Of a stretch of 64,000 bases of DNA, positions 28,675 to 40,230 are shown piece after piece. Under the pieces are notes generated by a model, which was given only the letters and a program-made list of their open reading frames with translations, made no database searches and was not told where the DNA came from. The stretch covers positions 1 to 64,000 of the forward strand of contig JAPTOF010000025.1 in NCBI GenBank assembly GCA_028554755.1. The letters run 5' to 3'. The DNA comes from Cordia subcordata. Its lineage: Eukaryota; Streptophyta; Magnoliopsida; Boraginales; Cordiaceae. The translations under genes and the position numbers were made by a program. Each line of letters starts with the position of its first letter. Within the stretch, counting starts at the first letter, position 1.

Positions 28675-31554
28675 CATTGGAGTGTGAGGGTTTTTGGCAC
28701 TCCTATGTTTTCTCTCTTTCAAAAACAAAAATCTCTCCAGCAAGCACTAAAGTCTTTCGACAAGAAATACTTTACTACCATTCCGAGTTCTCTCTTGAAG
28801 CTCCAAAATATCCTCCATGAAGTTCAGATTGAGACTCTCAATGGAAATATTAGGGCTGATTTGATCGAAAAGGAAAAGAATTTGCTGAAGAGTATTGATG
28901 AATTGGATAACATTTATAAATCTATGCTTTCTCAAAAAGCACGGTAAATTGGATCAAAGAAGGGGATGCAAATTCTAAGTTCTTTCACAACACAATCAAA
29001 GGTGGAAGGCATAAAAGCTCCATTTGCATGGTCAAGAATGATGAAAATCAGATTCTCACAAATGAGCAAGAAGTCAAGGCTGAATTTGTTGAGTATTTTA
29101 AGAAGCTCCTTGGCACTCCTTCAAGCTCTCTTGCTACTACTGAATTGATCAAAAATATTGTCGGTAAGACAATTAAAGCTGAAGAAGCGAACTCTCTTCC
29201 GCTCCTATCACTCATGATGAGATTAAGAGTACACTTTTTTCACTCAATCCAAACAAAAGTCCAGGTCCGGATGGCTTTACTTCTCATTTCTACATGGCCT
29301 CTTGGGAAATTATTGGTGAGGATGTTTTGAAGGCGATTACCTCCTTCTTTCAATCATGCAATCTTCTTAAGGAGGTAAATACAACTATCATTACTCCTGT
29401 GCCTAAAATGCAAAATCCATACATGGTTAAAGACTATAGGCCGATTTCTTGCTGCAATACTATATACAAATGTATCTCCAAGATTCTTGCAAATAGAATA
29501 AAAAATTGCTTGCCTCACATCATCTCTTGGAACCAATCAGCATTTCTCAAGAACAGACTCATAAAGGAAAACATCCTCATTGCTCATGAACTTATGAGAG
29601 GCTATGCAAGAAATCACATCTCCTCTAGATGTGCTCTCAAAGTGGACATCATGAAAGCTTTTGATTCTCTCAATTGGAAATCCATTGAAGTCTCCCTTGT
29701 TGCTTTCGGCTTCCCTACAAAGTTTGTGAATTGGATTATGGCTTGCATCACCGCCACTAGTTTCTCTGTTGCTATTAATGGTGGACTGGAGGGCTTTTTT
29801 CAAGGAGCCAATGGAATTCGACAAGGTGATCCTTTATCACCCTATATCTTTGTCATTTGTATGGAGGTCCTCACGTGCATGCTAAACAAGCTTGAAAGCA
29901 GCCCGTATTTTGACTACCACCCAAAGTGCTCATCTTTGAAGCTAAATCACCTTTGCTTTGTGGATGATCTTTTCATTTTTTGCAAAGGAAATCTTCAATC
30001 TATTACAAGCATCAAGGAAGTTTTGGACCTCTTCTCCACTTATTTAGGGCTCAACATCAATCAAGCTAAAAGTAATATTTTCTTTGGGGGAGTTCCGATG
30101 ACATAAAGCAAACAATCCTTCAACAATTGGAATTCAAAGCGGTATTCTTCCCATCCGCTACCTTGGTATTCCTCTTGTCGCAAGAAAACTAAGGAAAGCT
30201 GATTGCATGCCTCTCCTTGAAAAGATCAATGCAAAGCTTGAAAATTGGGCAAACAAATGGCTCTCCTTTGCTGGAAGACTTGTTCTCATCAAATCCATTC
30301 TTATGCAAATTTGTTCCTTTCGGCAAGTGCTTTCCTCCTCACAAAAGGAACAACGGCAGCAATTGAATCAAAATTCAGATCCTTCCTTGAGAGGTACCGC
30401 CAAAAATTGCTCGGAAAGATGTTTGCTTACCATACCTTGAAGGGGGTCTTGGAATTCAAGATTGAGTGAGATCAATATCACTTACTTGCTCAAAATCTTT
30501 TGGAGAATGTATGCCACCAAAGACACTCTTTGGAGCAAGTGGATCCATGCAAATTATATCAAGAATAGCTCCATTTGGGCCGTACAAATTCCTCATGATG
30601 CAAGCTGGATCATAAAGTCTCTTTTGCAAATCCGTGGGGTTGCAAGGAATTCCATCCAACATAAACTTGGCAATGGCACAAATACTTTTTTGTGGCTGGA
30701 CAATTGGCATCAAGAAGGTCCTTTTCTCAACCATTGGAGCTCTACCTTTTCTACACCTCCTTTGCTTGCCAAGGTTTGCGACATCTATATTAATGGTCAA
30801 TGGACTTGGCCTTTAAATCTTCTCCGTGTCCAGATTCCACTTGTCAATCTTGATGAAAATGTCCATGATTCTTCTCTTTGGCTGCCTTCAAAGAACGGCA
30901 ATTTTTCATTTAAGCTTACTTGGGATCATATTCGTAAGAAGGGTCATACAGTTAACTGGCACAATTCGGTTTGGCACAAAGGTCATAACCCTAGACATGG
31001 TTTCATTTGCTGGCTTGTTTTTCATGATCGGCTTTCAGCTCTTCAAAAATTATTAAGTTGGGGGACTGATTGCAAACCCACTTTGTATCTTTTGTCGCAT
31101 GGGTTGTGAAACAAGAGATCACCTTTTTTTCGAATGTAGCTTCACACGCAGAATTTGGAGACATGGTCTTGCAATCCCCCTTGTTCCAGAGAAGTTGATT
31201 TGTTGGGATGAAATTTGTGCCTATCTCACACCTTTTGCTCTTGAAAATAACTTGAAAGCTACTATCCTTAAGCATCTTCTTGGAGCATCCGCTTACCACA
31301 TTTGGGTTGAAAGAAACCAGCGTATTTTCAAGCAATAAGCAAAACGGAGGATCAAATCACAAGTACTATCTTCAATGAAGTTAGAACTCGTATTATCTTT
31401 GGTAGGAAATTTCCTTCAAATGCGCTGAATATTGCCTTGTGTAAATTGTGGAAATTAGATGAGATACTCGGTTAGGTTTCTCCATTCCTTTTTCTGATTC
31501 TTGTACTTGAACGTTTCTTTTATGAAATCTTACTTACTCAGCCAAAAAAAAAAA
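28675..31554 (+). mobile_element. LINE array unit 11
   Basis: 2880 bp. The RT motif reads F-V-D-D, shared with unit 12. The RT frame is open 29294-30106. A patch at 30680-30757 carries private substitutions before zf-RVT. A TAA at about 31336 interrupts the C-terminal part (K-Q-stop). The poly-A is 11 nt (31544-31554). Confidence 0.93.
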
Positions 31555-34439
31555 CATTGGAGTGTGAGGGTTTTTGGCACTCCTATGTTTTCTCTCTTTC
31601 AAAAACAAAAATCTCTCCAGCAAGCACTAAAGTCTTTCGACAAGAAATACTTTACTACCATTCCGAGTTCTCTCTTGAAGCTCCAAAATATCCTCCATGA
31701 AGTTCAGATTGAGACTCTCAATGGAAATATTAGGGCTGATTTGATCGAAAAGGAAAAGAATTTGCTGAAGAGTATTGATGAATTGGATAACATTTATAAA
31801 TCTATGCTTTCTCAAAAAGCACGGGTAAATTGGATCAAAGAAGGGGATGCAAATTCTAAGTTCTTTCACAACACAATCAAAGGTGGAAGGCATAAAAGCT
31901 CCATTTGCATGGTCAAGAATGATGAAAATCAGATTCTCACAAATGAGCAAGAAGTCAAGGCTGAATTTGTTGAGTATTTTAAGAAGCTCCTTGGCACTCC
32001 TTCAAGCTCTCTTGCTACTACTGAATTGATCAAAAATATTGTCGGTAAGACAATTAAAGCTGAAGAAGCGAACTCTCTTCCGCTCCTATCACTCATGATG
32101 AGATTAAGAGTACACTTTTTTCACTCAATCCAAACAAAAGTCCAGGTCCGGATGGCTTTACTTCTCATTTCTACATGGCCTCTTGGGAAATTATTGGTGA
32201 GGATGTTTTGAAGGCGATTACCTCCTTCTTTCAATCATGCAATCTTCTTAAGGAGGTAAATACAACTATCATTACTCCTGTGCCTAAAATGCAAAATCCA
32301 TACATGGTTAAAGACTATAGGCCGATTTCTTGCTGCAATACTATATACAAATGTATCTCCAAGATTCTTGCAAATAGAATAAAAAATTGCTTGCCTCACA
32401 TCATCTCTTGGAACCAATCAGCATTTCTCAAGAACAGACTCATAAAGGAAAACATCCTCATTGCTCATGAACTTATGAGAGGCTATGCAAGAAATCACAT
32501 CTCCTCTAGATGTGCTCTCAAAGTGGACATCATGAAAGCTTTTGATTCTCTCAATTGGAAATCCATTGAAGTCTCCCTTGTTGCTTTCGGCTTCCCTACA
32601 AAGTTTGTGAATTGGATTATGGCTTGCATCACCGCCACTAGTTTCTCTGTTGCTATTAATGGTGGACTGGAGGGCTTTTTTCAAGGAGCCAATGGAATTC
32701 GACAAGGTGATCCTTTATCACCCTATATCTTTGTCATTTGTATGGAGGTCCTCACGTGCATGCTAAACAAGCTTGAAAGCAGCCCGTATTTTGACTACCA
32801 CCCAAAGTGCTCATCTTTGAAGCTAAATCACCTTTGCTTTGTGGATGATCTTTTCATTTTTTGCAAAGGAAATCTTCAATCCATTACAAGCATCAAGGAA
32901 GTTTTGGACCTCTTCTCCACTTATTCAGTGGCTCAACATCAATCAAGCCAAAAGTAATATTTTCTTTGGGGAGTTCCGATGACATAAAGCAAACAATCCT
33001 TCAACAATTGGAATTCAAAGCGGTATTCTTCCCATCCGCTACCTTGGTATTCCTCTTGTCGCAAGAAAACTAAGGAAAGCTGATTGCATGCCTCTCCTTG
33101 AAAAGATCAATGCAAAGCTTGAAAATTGGGCAAACAAATGGCTCTCCTTTGCTGGAAGACTTGTTCTCATCAAATCCATTCTTATGCAAATTTGTTCCTT
33201 TCGGGCAAGTGCTTTCATCCTCACAAAAGGAACAACGGCAGCAAAAGAATCAAAATACAGATCCTTAACTTGGAGAGGTACCGCGCCAAAAATTGCTCGG
33301 AAAGATGTTTGCTTACCATACCTTGAAGGGGGTCTTGGAATTCGAATATTGAGTGAGATCAATATCAATTACTTACTCAAAATCTTTTGGAGAATGTATG
33401 CCACCAAAGACACTCTTTGGAGCAAGTGGATCCATGCAAATTATATCAAGAATAGCTCCATTTGGGCCGCATAAATTCCTCATGATGCAAGCTGGATCAT
33501 AAAGTCTCTTTTGCAAATCCGTGGGGTTGCAAGGAATTCCATCCAACATAAACTTGGCAATGGCACAAATACGTTTTTGGCTGGACAATTGGCATCAAGA
33601 AGGTCCTCTTCTCGACCATTGAGCTCAACCTTCCCTTCACCTCCTTTGCTTGCCAAGGTTTGCGACATCTATATTAATGGTCAATGGACTTGGCCTTTAA
33701 ATCTTCTCCGTGTCCAGATTCCACTTGTCAATCTTGATGAAAATGTCCATGATTCTTCTCTTTGGCTGCCTTCAAAGAACGGCAATTTTTCATTTAAGCT
33801 TACTTGGGATCATATTCGTAAGAAGGGTCATACAGTTAACTGGCACAATTCGGTTTGGCACAAAGGTCATAACCCTAGACATGGTTTCATTTGCTGGCTT
33901 GTTTTTCATGATCGGCTTTCAGCTCTTCAAAAATTATTAAGTTGGGGGACTGATTGCAAACCCACTTTGTATCTTTTGTCGCATGGGTTGTGAAACAAGA
34001 GATCACCTTTTTTTCGAATGTAGCTTCACACGCAGAATTTGGAGACATGGTCTTGCAATCCCCCTTGTTCCAGAGAAGTTGATTTGTTGGGATGAAATTT
34101 GTGCCTATCTCACACCTTTTGCTCTTGAAAATAACTTGAAAGCTACTATCCTTAAGCATCTTCTTGGAGCATCCGTTTACCACATTCGGGTTGAAAGAAA
34201 CCAGCGTATTTTCAAGCAAGAAGCAAAAACGGAGGATCAAATCACAAGTACTATCTTCAATGAAGTTAGAACTCGTATTATCTTTGGTAGGAAATTTCCT
34301 TCAAATGCGCTGAATATTGCCTTGTGTAAATTGTGGAAATTAGATGAGATACTCGGTTAGGTTTCTCCATTCCTTTTTCTGATTCTTGTACTTGAACGTT
34401 TCTTTTATGAAATCTTACTTACTCAGCCAAAAAAAAAAA
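31555..34439 (+). mobile_element. LINE array unit 12
   Basis: 2885 bp. The 11-A tail of the preceding unit lets a 236-codon frame (31501-32211) read from the previous 3' UTR into this unit's linker. The RT motif is F-V-D-D. The stretch 33215-33290 has private changes and is intermediate between the short left-hand and long right-hand versions of the thumb segment, so this unit marks the transition in unit length. The poly-A is 11 nt. Confidence 0.93.
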
Positions 34440-37335
34440 CATTGGAGTGTGAGGGTTTTTGGCACTCCTATGTTTTCTCTCTTTCAAAAACAAAAATCTC
34501 TCCAGCAAGCACTAAAGTCTTTCGACAAGAAATACTTTACTACCATTCCGAGTTCTCTCTTGAAGCTCCAAAATATCCTCCATGAAGTTCAGATTGAGAC
34601 TCTCAATGGAAATATTAGGGCTGATTTGATCGAAAAGGAAAAGAATTTGCTGAAGAGTATTGATGAATTGGATAACATTTATAAATCTATGCTTTCTCAA
34701 AAAGCACGGGTAAATTGGATCAAAGAAGGGGATGCAAATTCTAAGTTCTTTCACAACACAATCAAAGGTGGAAGGCATAAAAGCTCCATTTGCATGGTCA
34801 AGAATGATGAAAATCAGATTCTCACAAATGAGCAAGAAGTCAAGGCTGAATTTGTTGAGTATTTTAAGAAGCTCCTTGGCACTCCTTCAAGCTCTCTTGC
34901 TACTACTGAATTGATCAAAAATATTGTCGGTAAGACAATTAAAGCTGAAGAAGCGAACTCTCTTCCGCTCCTATCACTCATGATGAGATTAAGAGTACAC
35001 TTTTTTCACTCAATCCAAACAAAAGTCCAGGTCCGGATGGCTTTACTTCTCATTTCTACATGGCCTCTTGGGAAATTATTGGTGAGGATGTTTTGAAGGC
35101 GATTACCTCCTTCTTTCAATCATGCAATCTTCTTAAGGAGGTAAATACAACTATCATTACTCCTGTGCCTAAAATGCAAAATCCATACATGGTTAAAGAC
35201 TATAGGCCGATTTCTTGCTGCAATACTATATACAAATGTATCTCCAAGATTCTTGCAAATAGAATAAAAAATTGCTTGCCTCACATCATCTCTTGGAACC
35301 AATCAGCATTTCTCAAGAACAGACTCATAAAGGAAAACATCCTCATTGCTCATGAACTTATGAGAGGCTATGCAAGAAATCACATCTCCTCTAGATGTGC
35401 TCTCAAAGTGGACATCATGAAAGCTTTTGATTCTCTCAATTGGAAATCCATTGAAGTCTCCCTTGTTGCTTTCGGCTTTCCATCAAAGTTTGTGAATTGG
35501 ATTATGGCTTGCATCACCGCCACTAGTTTCTCTGTTGCTATTAATGGTGGACTGGAGGGCTTTTTTCAAGGAGCCAATGGAATTCGACAAGGTGATCCTT
35601 TATCACCCTATATCTTTGTCATTTGTATGGAGGTCCTCACGTGCATGCTAAACAAGCTTGAAAGCAGCCCGTATTTTGACTACCACCCAAAGTGCTCATC
35701 TTTGAAGCTAAATCACCTTTACTATACGGATGATCTTTTCATTTTTTGCAAAGGACATCTTCAATCCATTACAAGCATCAAGGAAGTTTTGGACCTCTTC
35801 TCCACTTATTCAGTGGCTCAACATCAATCAAGCCAAAAGTAATATTTTCTTTGGGGAGTTCAGTATGAAATATAGCAAACAATCCTTCAACAATTGGAAT
35901 TCAAAGCTGGTATTCTTCCCATCCGCTACCTTGGTATTCCTCTTGTCGCAAGAAAACTAAGGAAAGCTGATTGCATGCCTCTCCTTGAAAAGATCAATGC
36001 AAAGCTTGAAAATTGGGCAAACAAATGGCTCTCCTTTGCTGGAAGACTTGTTCTCATCAAATCCATTCTTATGCAAATTTGTTCCTTTCGGGCAAGTGCT
36101 TTCCTCCTCACAAAAGGAACAACGGCAGCAATTGAATCAAAATTCAGATCCTTCCCTTTGAGAGGTACCGGGCCAAAAATTGCTCGGAAAGATGTTTGCT
36201 TACCATACCTTGAAGGGGGTCTTGGAATTCGAAGATTGAGTGAGATCAATATCACTTACTTACTCAAAATCTTTTGGAGAATGTATGCCACCAAAGACAC
36301 TCTTTGGAGCAAGTGGATCCATGCAAATTATATCAAGAATAGCTCCATTTGGGCCGTACAAATTCCTCATGATGCAAGCTGGATCATAAAGTCTCTTTTG
36401 CAAATCCGTGGGGTCGCAAGGAATTTCATCCAACATGAACTTGGCAATGGCACAAATACTTTTTTTTTTGGCTGGACAATTGGCATCAAGAAGGTCCTCT
36501 TCTCGACCATTGGAGCTCAACCTTCCCTTCACCTCCTTTGCTTGCCAAGGTTTGCGACATCTATATTAATGGTCAATGGACTTGGCCTTTAAATCTTCTC
36601 CGTGTCCAGATTCCACTTGTCAATCTTGATGAAAATGTCCATGATTCTTCTCTTTGGCTGCCTTCAAAGAACGGCAATTTTTCATTTAAGCTTACTTGGG
36701 ATCATATTCGTAAGAAGGGTCATACAGTTAACTGGCACAATTCGGTTTGGCACAAAGGTCATAACCCTAGACATGGTTTCATTTGCTGGCTTGTTTTTCA
36801 TGATCGGCTTTCAGCTCTTCAAAAATTATTAAGTTGGGGGACTGATTGCAAACCCACTTTGTATCTTTTGTCGCATGGGTTGTGAAACAAGAGATCACCT
36901 TTTTTTCGAATGTAGCTTCACACGCAGAATTTGGAGACATGGTCTTGCAATCCCCCTTGTTCCAGAGAAGTTGATTTGTTGGGATGAAATTTGTGCCTAT
37001 CTCACACCTTTTGCTCTTGAAAATAACTTGAAAGCTACTATCCTTAAGCATCTTCTTGGAGCATCCGCTTACCACATTTGGGTTGAAAGAAACCAGCGTA
37101 TTTTCAAGCAAGAAGCAAAAACGGAGGATCAAATCACAAGTACTATCTTCAATGAAGTTAGAACTCGTATTATCTTTGGTAGGAAATTTCCTTCAAATGC
37201 GCTGAATATTGCCTTGTGTAAATTGTGGAAATTAGATGAGATACTCGGTTAGGTTTCTCCATTCCTTTTTCTGATTCTTGTACTTGAACGTTTCTTTTAT
37301 GAAATCTTACTTACTCAGCCAAAAAAAAAAAAAAA
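34440..37335 (+). mobile_element. LINE array unit 13 (first long-class unit)
   Basis: 2896 bp, the longest unit. RT motif region reads Y-Y-T-D-D (near 35720). A small patch near 35859-35876 replaces the sequence after the GGV(P) codons. The frame 35894-36592 then runs open through the thumb to a T run expanded to 10 near 36460-36469. The A/V-Y site near the 3' end keeps the left-hand (Ala) state, unlike units 14-20. The poly-A is 15 nt. Confidence 0.93.
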
Positions 37336-40230
37336 CATTGGAGTGTGAGGGTTTTTGGCACTCCTATGTTTTCTCTCTTTCAAAAACAAAAATCTCTCCA
37401 GCAAGCACTAAAGTCTTTCGACAAGAAATACTTTACTACCATTCCGAGTTCTCTCTTGAAGCTCCAAAATATCCTCCATGAAGTTCAGATTGAGACTCTC
37501 AATGGAAATATTAGGGCTGATTTGATCGAAAAGGAAAAGAATTTGCTGAAGAGTATTGATGAATTGGATAACATTTATAAATCTATGCTTTCTCAAAAAG
37601 CACGGGTAAATTGGATCAAAGAAGGGGATGCAAATTCTAAGTTCTTTCACAACACAATCAAAGGTGGAAGGCATAAAAGCTCCATTTGCATGGTCAAGAA
37701 TGATGAAAATCAGATTCTCACAAATGAGCAAGAAGTCAAGGCTGAATTTGTTGAGTATTTTAGGAAGCTCCTTGGCACTCCTTCAAGCTCTCTTGCTACT
37801 ACTGAATTGATCAAAAGTATTGTCGGTAAGACAATTAAAGCTGAAGAAGCAAACTCTCTTCTGGCTCCTATCACTCATGATGAGATTAAGAGTACACTTT
37901 TTTCACTCAATCCAAACAAAAGTCCAGGTCCGGATGGCTTTACTTCTCATTTCTACATGGCCTCTTGGGAAATTATTGGTGAGGATGTTTTGAAGGCGAT
38001 TACCTCCTTCTTTCAATCATGCAATCTTCTTAAGGAGGTAAATACAACTATCATTACTCCTGTGCCTAAAATGCAAAATCCATACATGGTTAAAGACTAT
38101 AGGCCGATTTCTTGCTGCAATACTATATACAAATGTATCTCCAAGATTCTTGCAAATAGAATAAAAAATTGCTTGCCTCACATCATCTCTTGGAACCAAT
38201 CAGCATTTCTCAAGAACAGACTCATAAAGGAAAACATCCTCATTGCTCATGAACTTATGAGAGGCTATGCAAGAAATCACATCTCCTCTAGATGTGCTCT
38301 CAAAGTGGACATCATGAAAGCTTTTGATTCTCTCAATTGGAAATCCATTGAAGTCTCCCTTGTTGCTTTCGGCTTCCTTACAAAGTTTGTGAATTGGATT
38401 ATGGCTTGCATCACCGCCACTAGTTTCTCTGTTGCTATTAATGGTGGACTGGAGGGCTTTTTTCAAGGAGCCAATGGAATTCGACAAGGTGATCCTTTAT
38501 CACCCTATATCTTTGTCATTTGTATGGAGGTCCTCACGTGCATGCTAAACAAGCTTGAAAGCAGCCCGTATTTTGACTACCACCCAAAGTGCTCATCTTT
38601 GAAGCTAAATCACCTTTGCTTTGAGGATGATCTTTTCATTTTTTGCAAAGGAAATCTTCAATCCATTACAAGCATCAAGGAAGTTTTGGACCTCTTCTCC
38701 ACTTATTCAGGGCTCAACATCAATCAAGCCAAAAGTAATATTTTCTTTGGGGGAGTTCCGGATGACATAAAGCAAACAATCATTCAACAATTTGAATTCA
38801 AAGCGGATATTCTTCCCATCCGCTACCTTGGTATTCCTCTTGTCGCAAGAAAACTAAGGAAAGCTGATTGCATGCCTCTCCTTGAAAAGATCAATGCAAA
38901 GCTTGAAAATTGGGCAAACAAATGGCTCTCCTTTGCTGGAAGACTTGTTCTCATCAAATCCATTCTTATGCAAATTTGTTCCTTTCGGGCAAGTGCTTTC
39001 CTCCTCACAAAAGGAACAACGGCAGCAATTGAATCAAAATTCAGATCCTTCCCTTGGAGAGGTACCAAGCCAAAAATTGCTCGGAAAGATGTTTGCTTAC
39101 CATACCTTGAAGGGGGTCTTGGAATTCGAAGATTGAGTGAGATCAATATCACTTACTTACTCAAAATCTTTTGGAGAATGTATGCCACCAAAGACACTCT
39201 TTGGAGCAAGTGGATCCATGCAAATTATATCAAGAATAGCTCCATTTGGGCCGTACAAATTCCTCATGATGCAAGCTGGATCATAAAGTCTCTTTTGCAA
39301 ATCCGTGGGGTTGCAAGGAATTCCATCCAACATAAACTTGGCAATGGCACAAATACGTTTTTTTTGGCTGGACAATTGGCATCAAGAAGGTCCTCTTCTC
39401 GACCATTGGAGCTCAACCTTCCCTTCACCTCCTTTGCTTGCCAAGGTTTGCGACATCTATATTAATGGTCAATGGACTTGGCCTTTAAATCTTCTCCGTG
39501 TCCAGATTCCACTTGTCAATCTTGATGAAAATGTCCATGATTCTTCTCTTTGGCTGCCTTCAAAGAACGGCAATTTTTCATTTAAGCTTACTTGGGATCA
39601 TATTCGTAAGAAGGGTCATACAGTTAACTGGCACAATTCGGTTTGGCACAAAGGTCATAACCCTAGACATGGTTTCATTTGCTGGCTTGTTTTTCATGAT
39701 CGGCTTTCAGCTCTTCAAAAATTATTAAGTTGGGGGACTGATTGCAAACCCACTTTGTATCTTTTGTCGCATGGGTTGTGAAACAAGAGATCACCTTTTT
39801 TTCGAATGTAGCTTCACACGCAGAATTTGGAGACATGGTCTTGCAATCCCCCTTGTTCCAGAGAAGTTGATTTGTTGGGATGAAATTTGTGCCTATCTCA
39901 CACCTTTTGCTCTTGAAAATAACTTGAAAGCTACTATCCTTAAGCATCTTCTTGGAGCATCCGTTTACCACATTTGGGTTGAAAGAAACCAGCGTATTTT
40001 CAAGCAAGAAGCAAAACGGAGGATCAAATCACAAGTACTATCTTCAATGAAGTTAGAACTCGTATTATCTTTGGTAGGAAATTTCCTTCAAATGCGCTGA
40101 ATATTGCCTTGTGTAAATTGTGGAAATTAGATGAGATACTCGGTTAGGTTTCTCCATTCCTTTTTCTGATTCTTGTACTTGAACGTTTCTTTTATGAAAT
40201 CTTACTTACTCAGCCAAAAAAAAAAAAAAA
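37336..40230 (+). mobile_element. LINE array unit 14 (minor haplotype, long open frame)
   Basis: 2895 bp. It shares the four-variant haplotype of units 3 and 21 and lacks the common G-loss, so one frame is open for 706 codons (37345-39465). The RT motif reads F-E-D-D. Private changes include FLTKF for FPTKF and several between 38780 and 38812. It still carries the universal zf-RVT frameshift. The poly-A is 15 nt (40216-40230). Confidence 0.94.
37345..39465 (+). pseudogene. ORF2 fragment of unit 14: linker plus RT, 706 codons open
   Basis: One of the two longest frames in the window. It starts at a Met codon created by the truncation, not at a native ORF2 start, and covers the linker, RT fingers and palm (KAFD, GIRQGDPLSP, F-E-D-D) and the thumb. 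It runs out of frame at an 8-T run just before zf-RVT. The Ala-to-Glu change beside the catalytic Asp pair would probably impair polymerisation. I treat it as a non-functional remnant: endonuclease is absent and the C-terminus is shifted. Confidence 0.8.
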
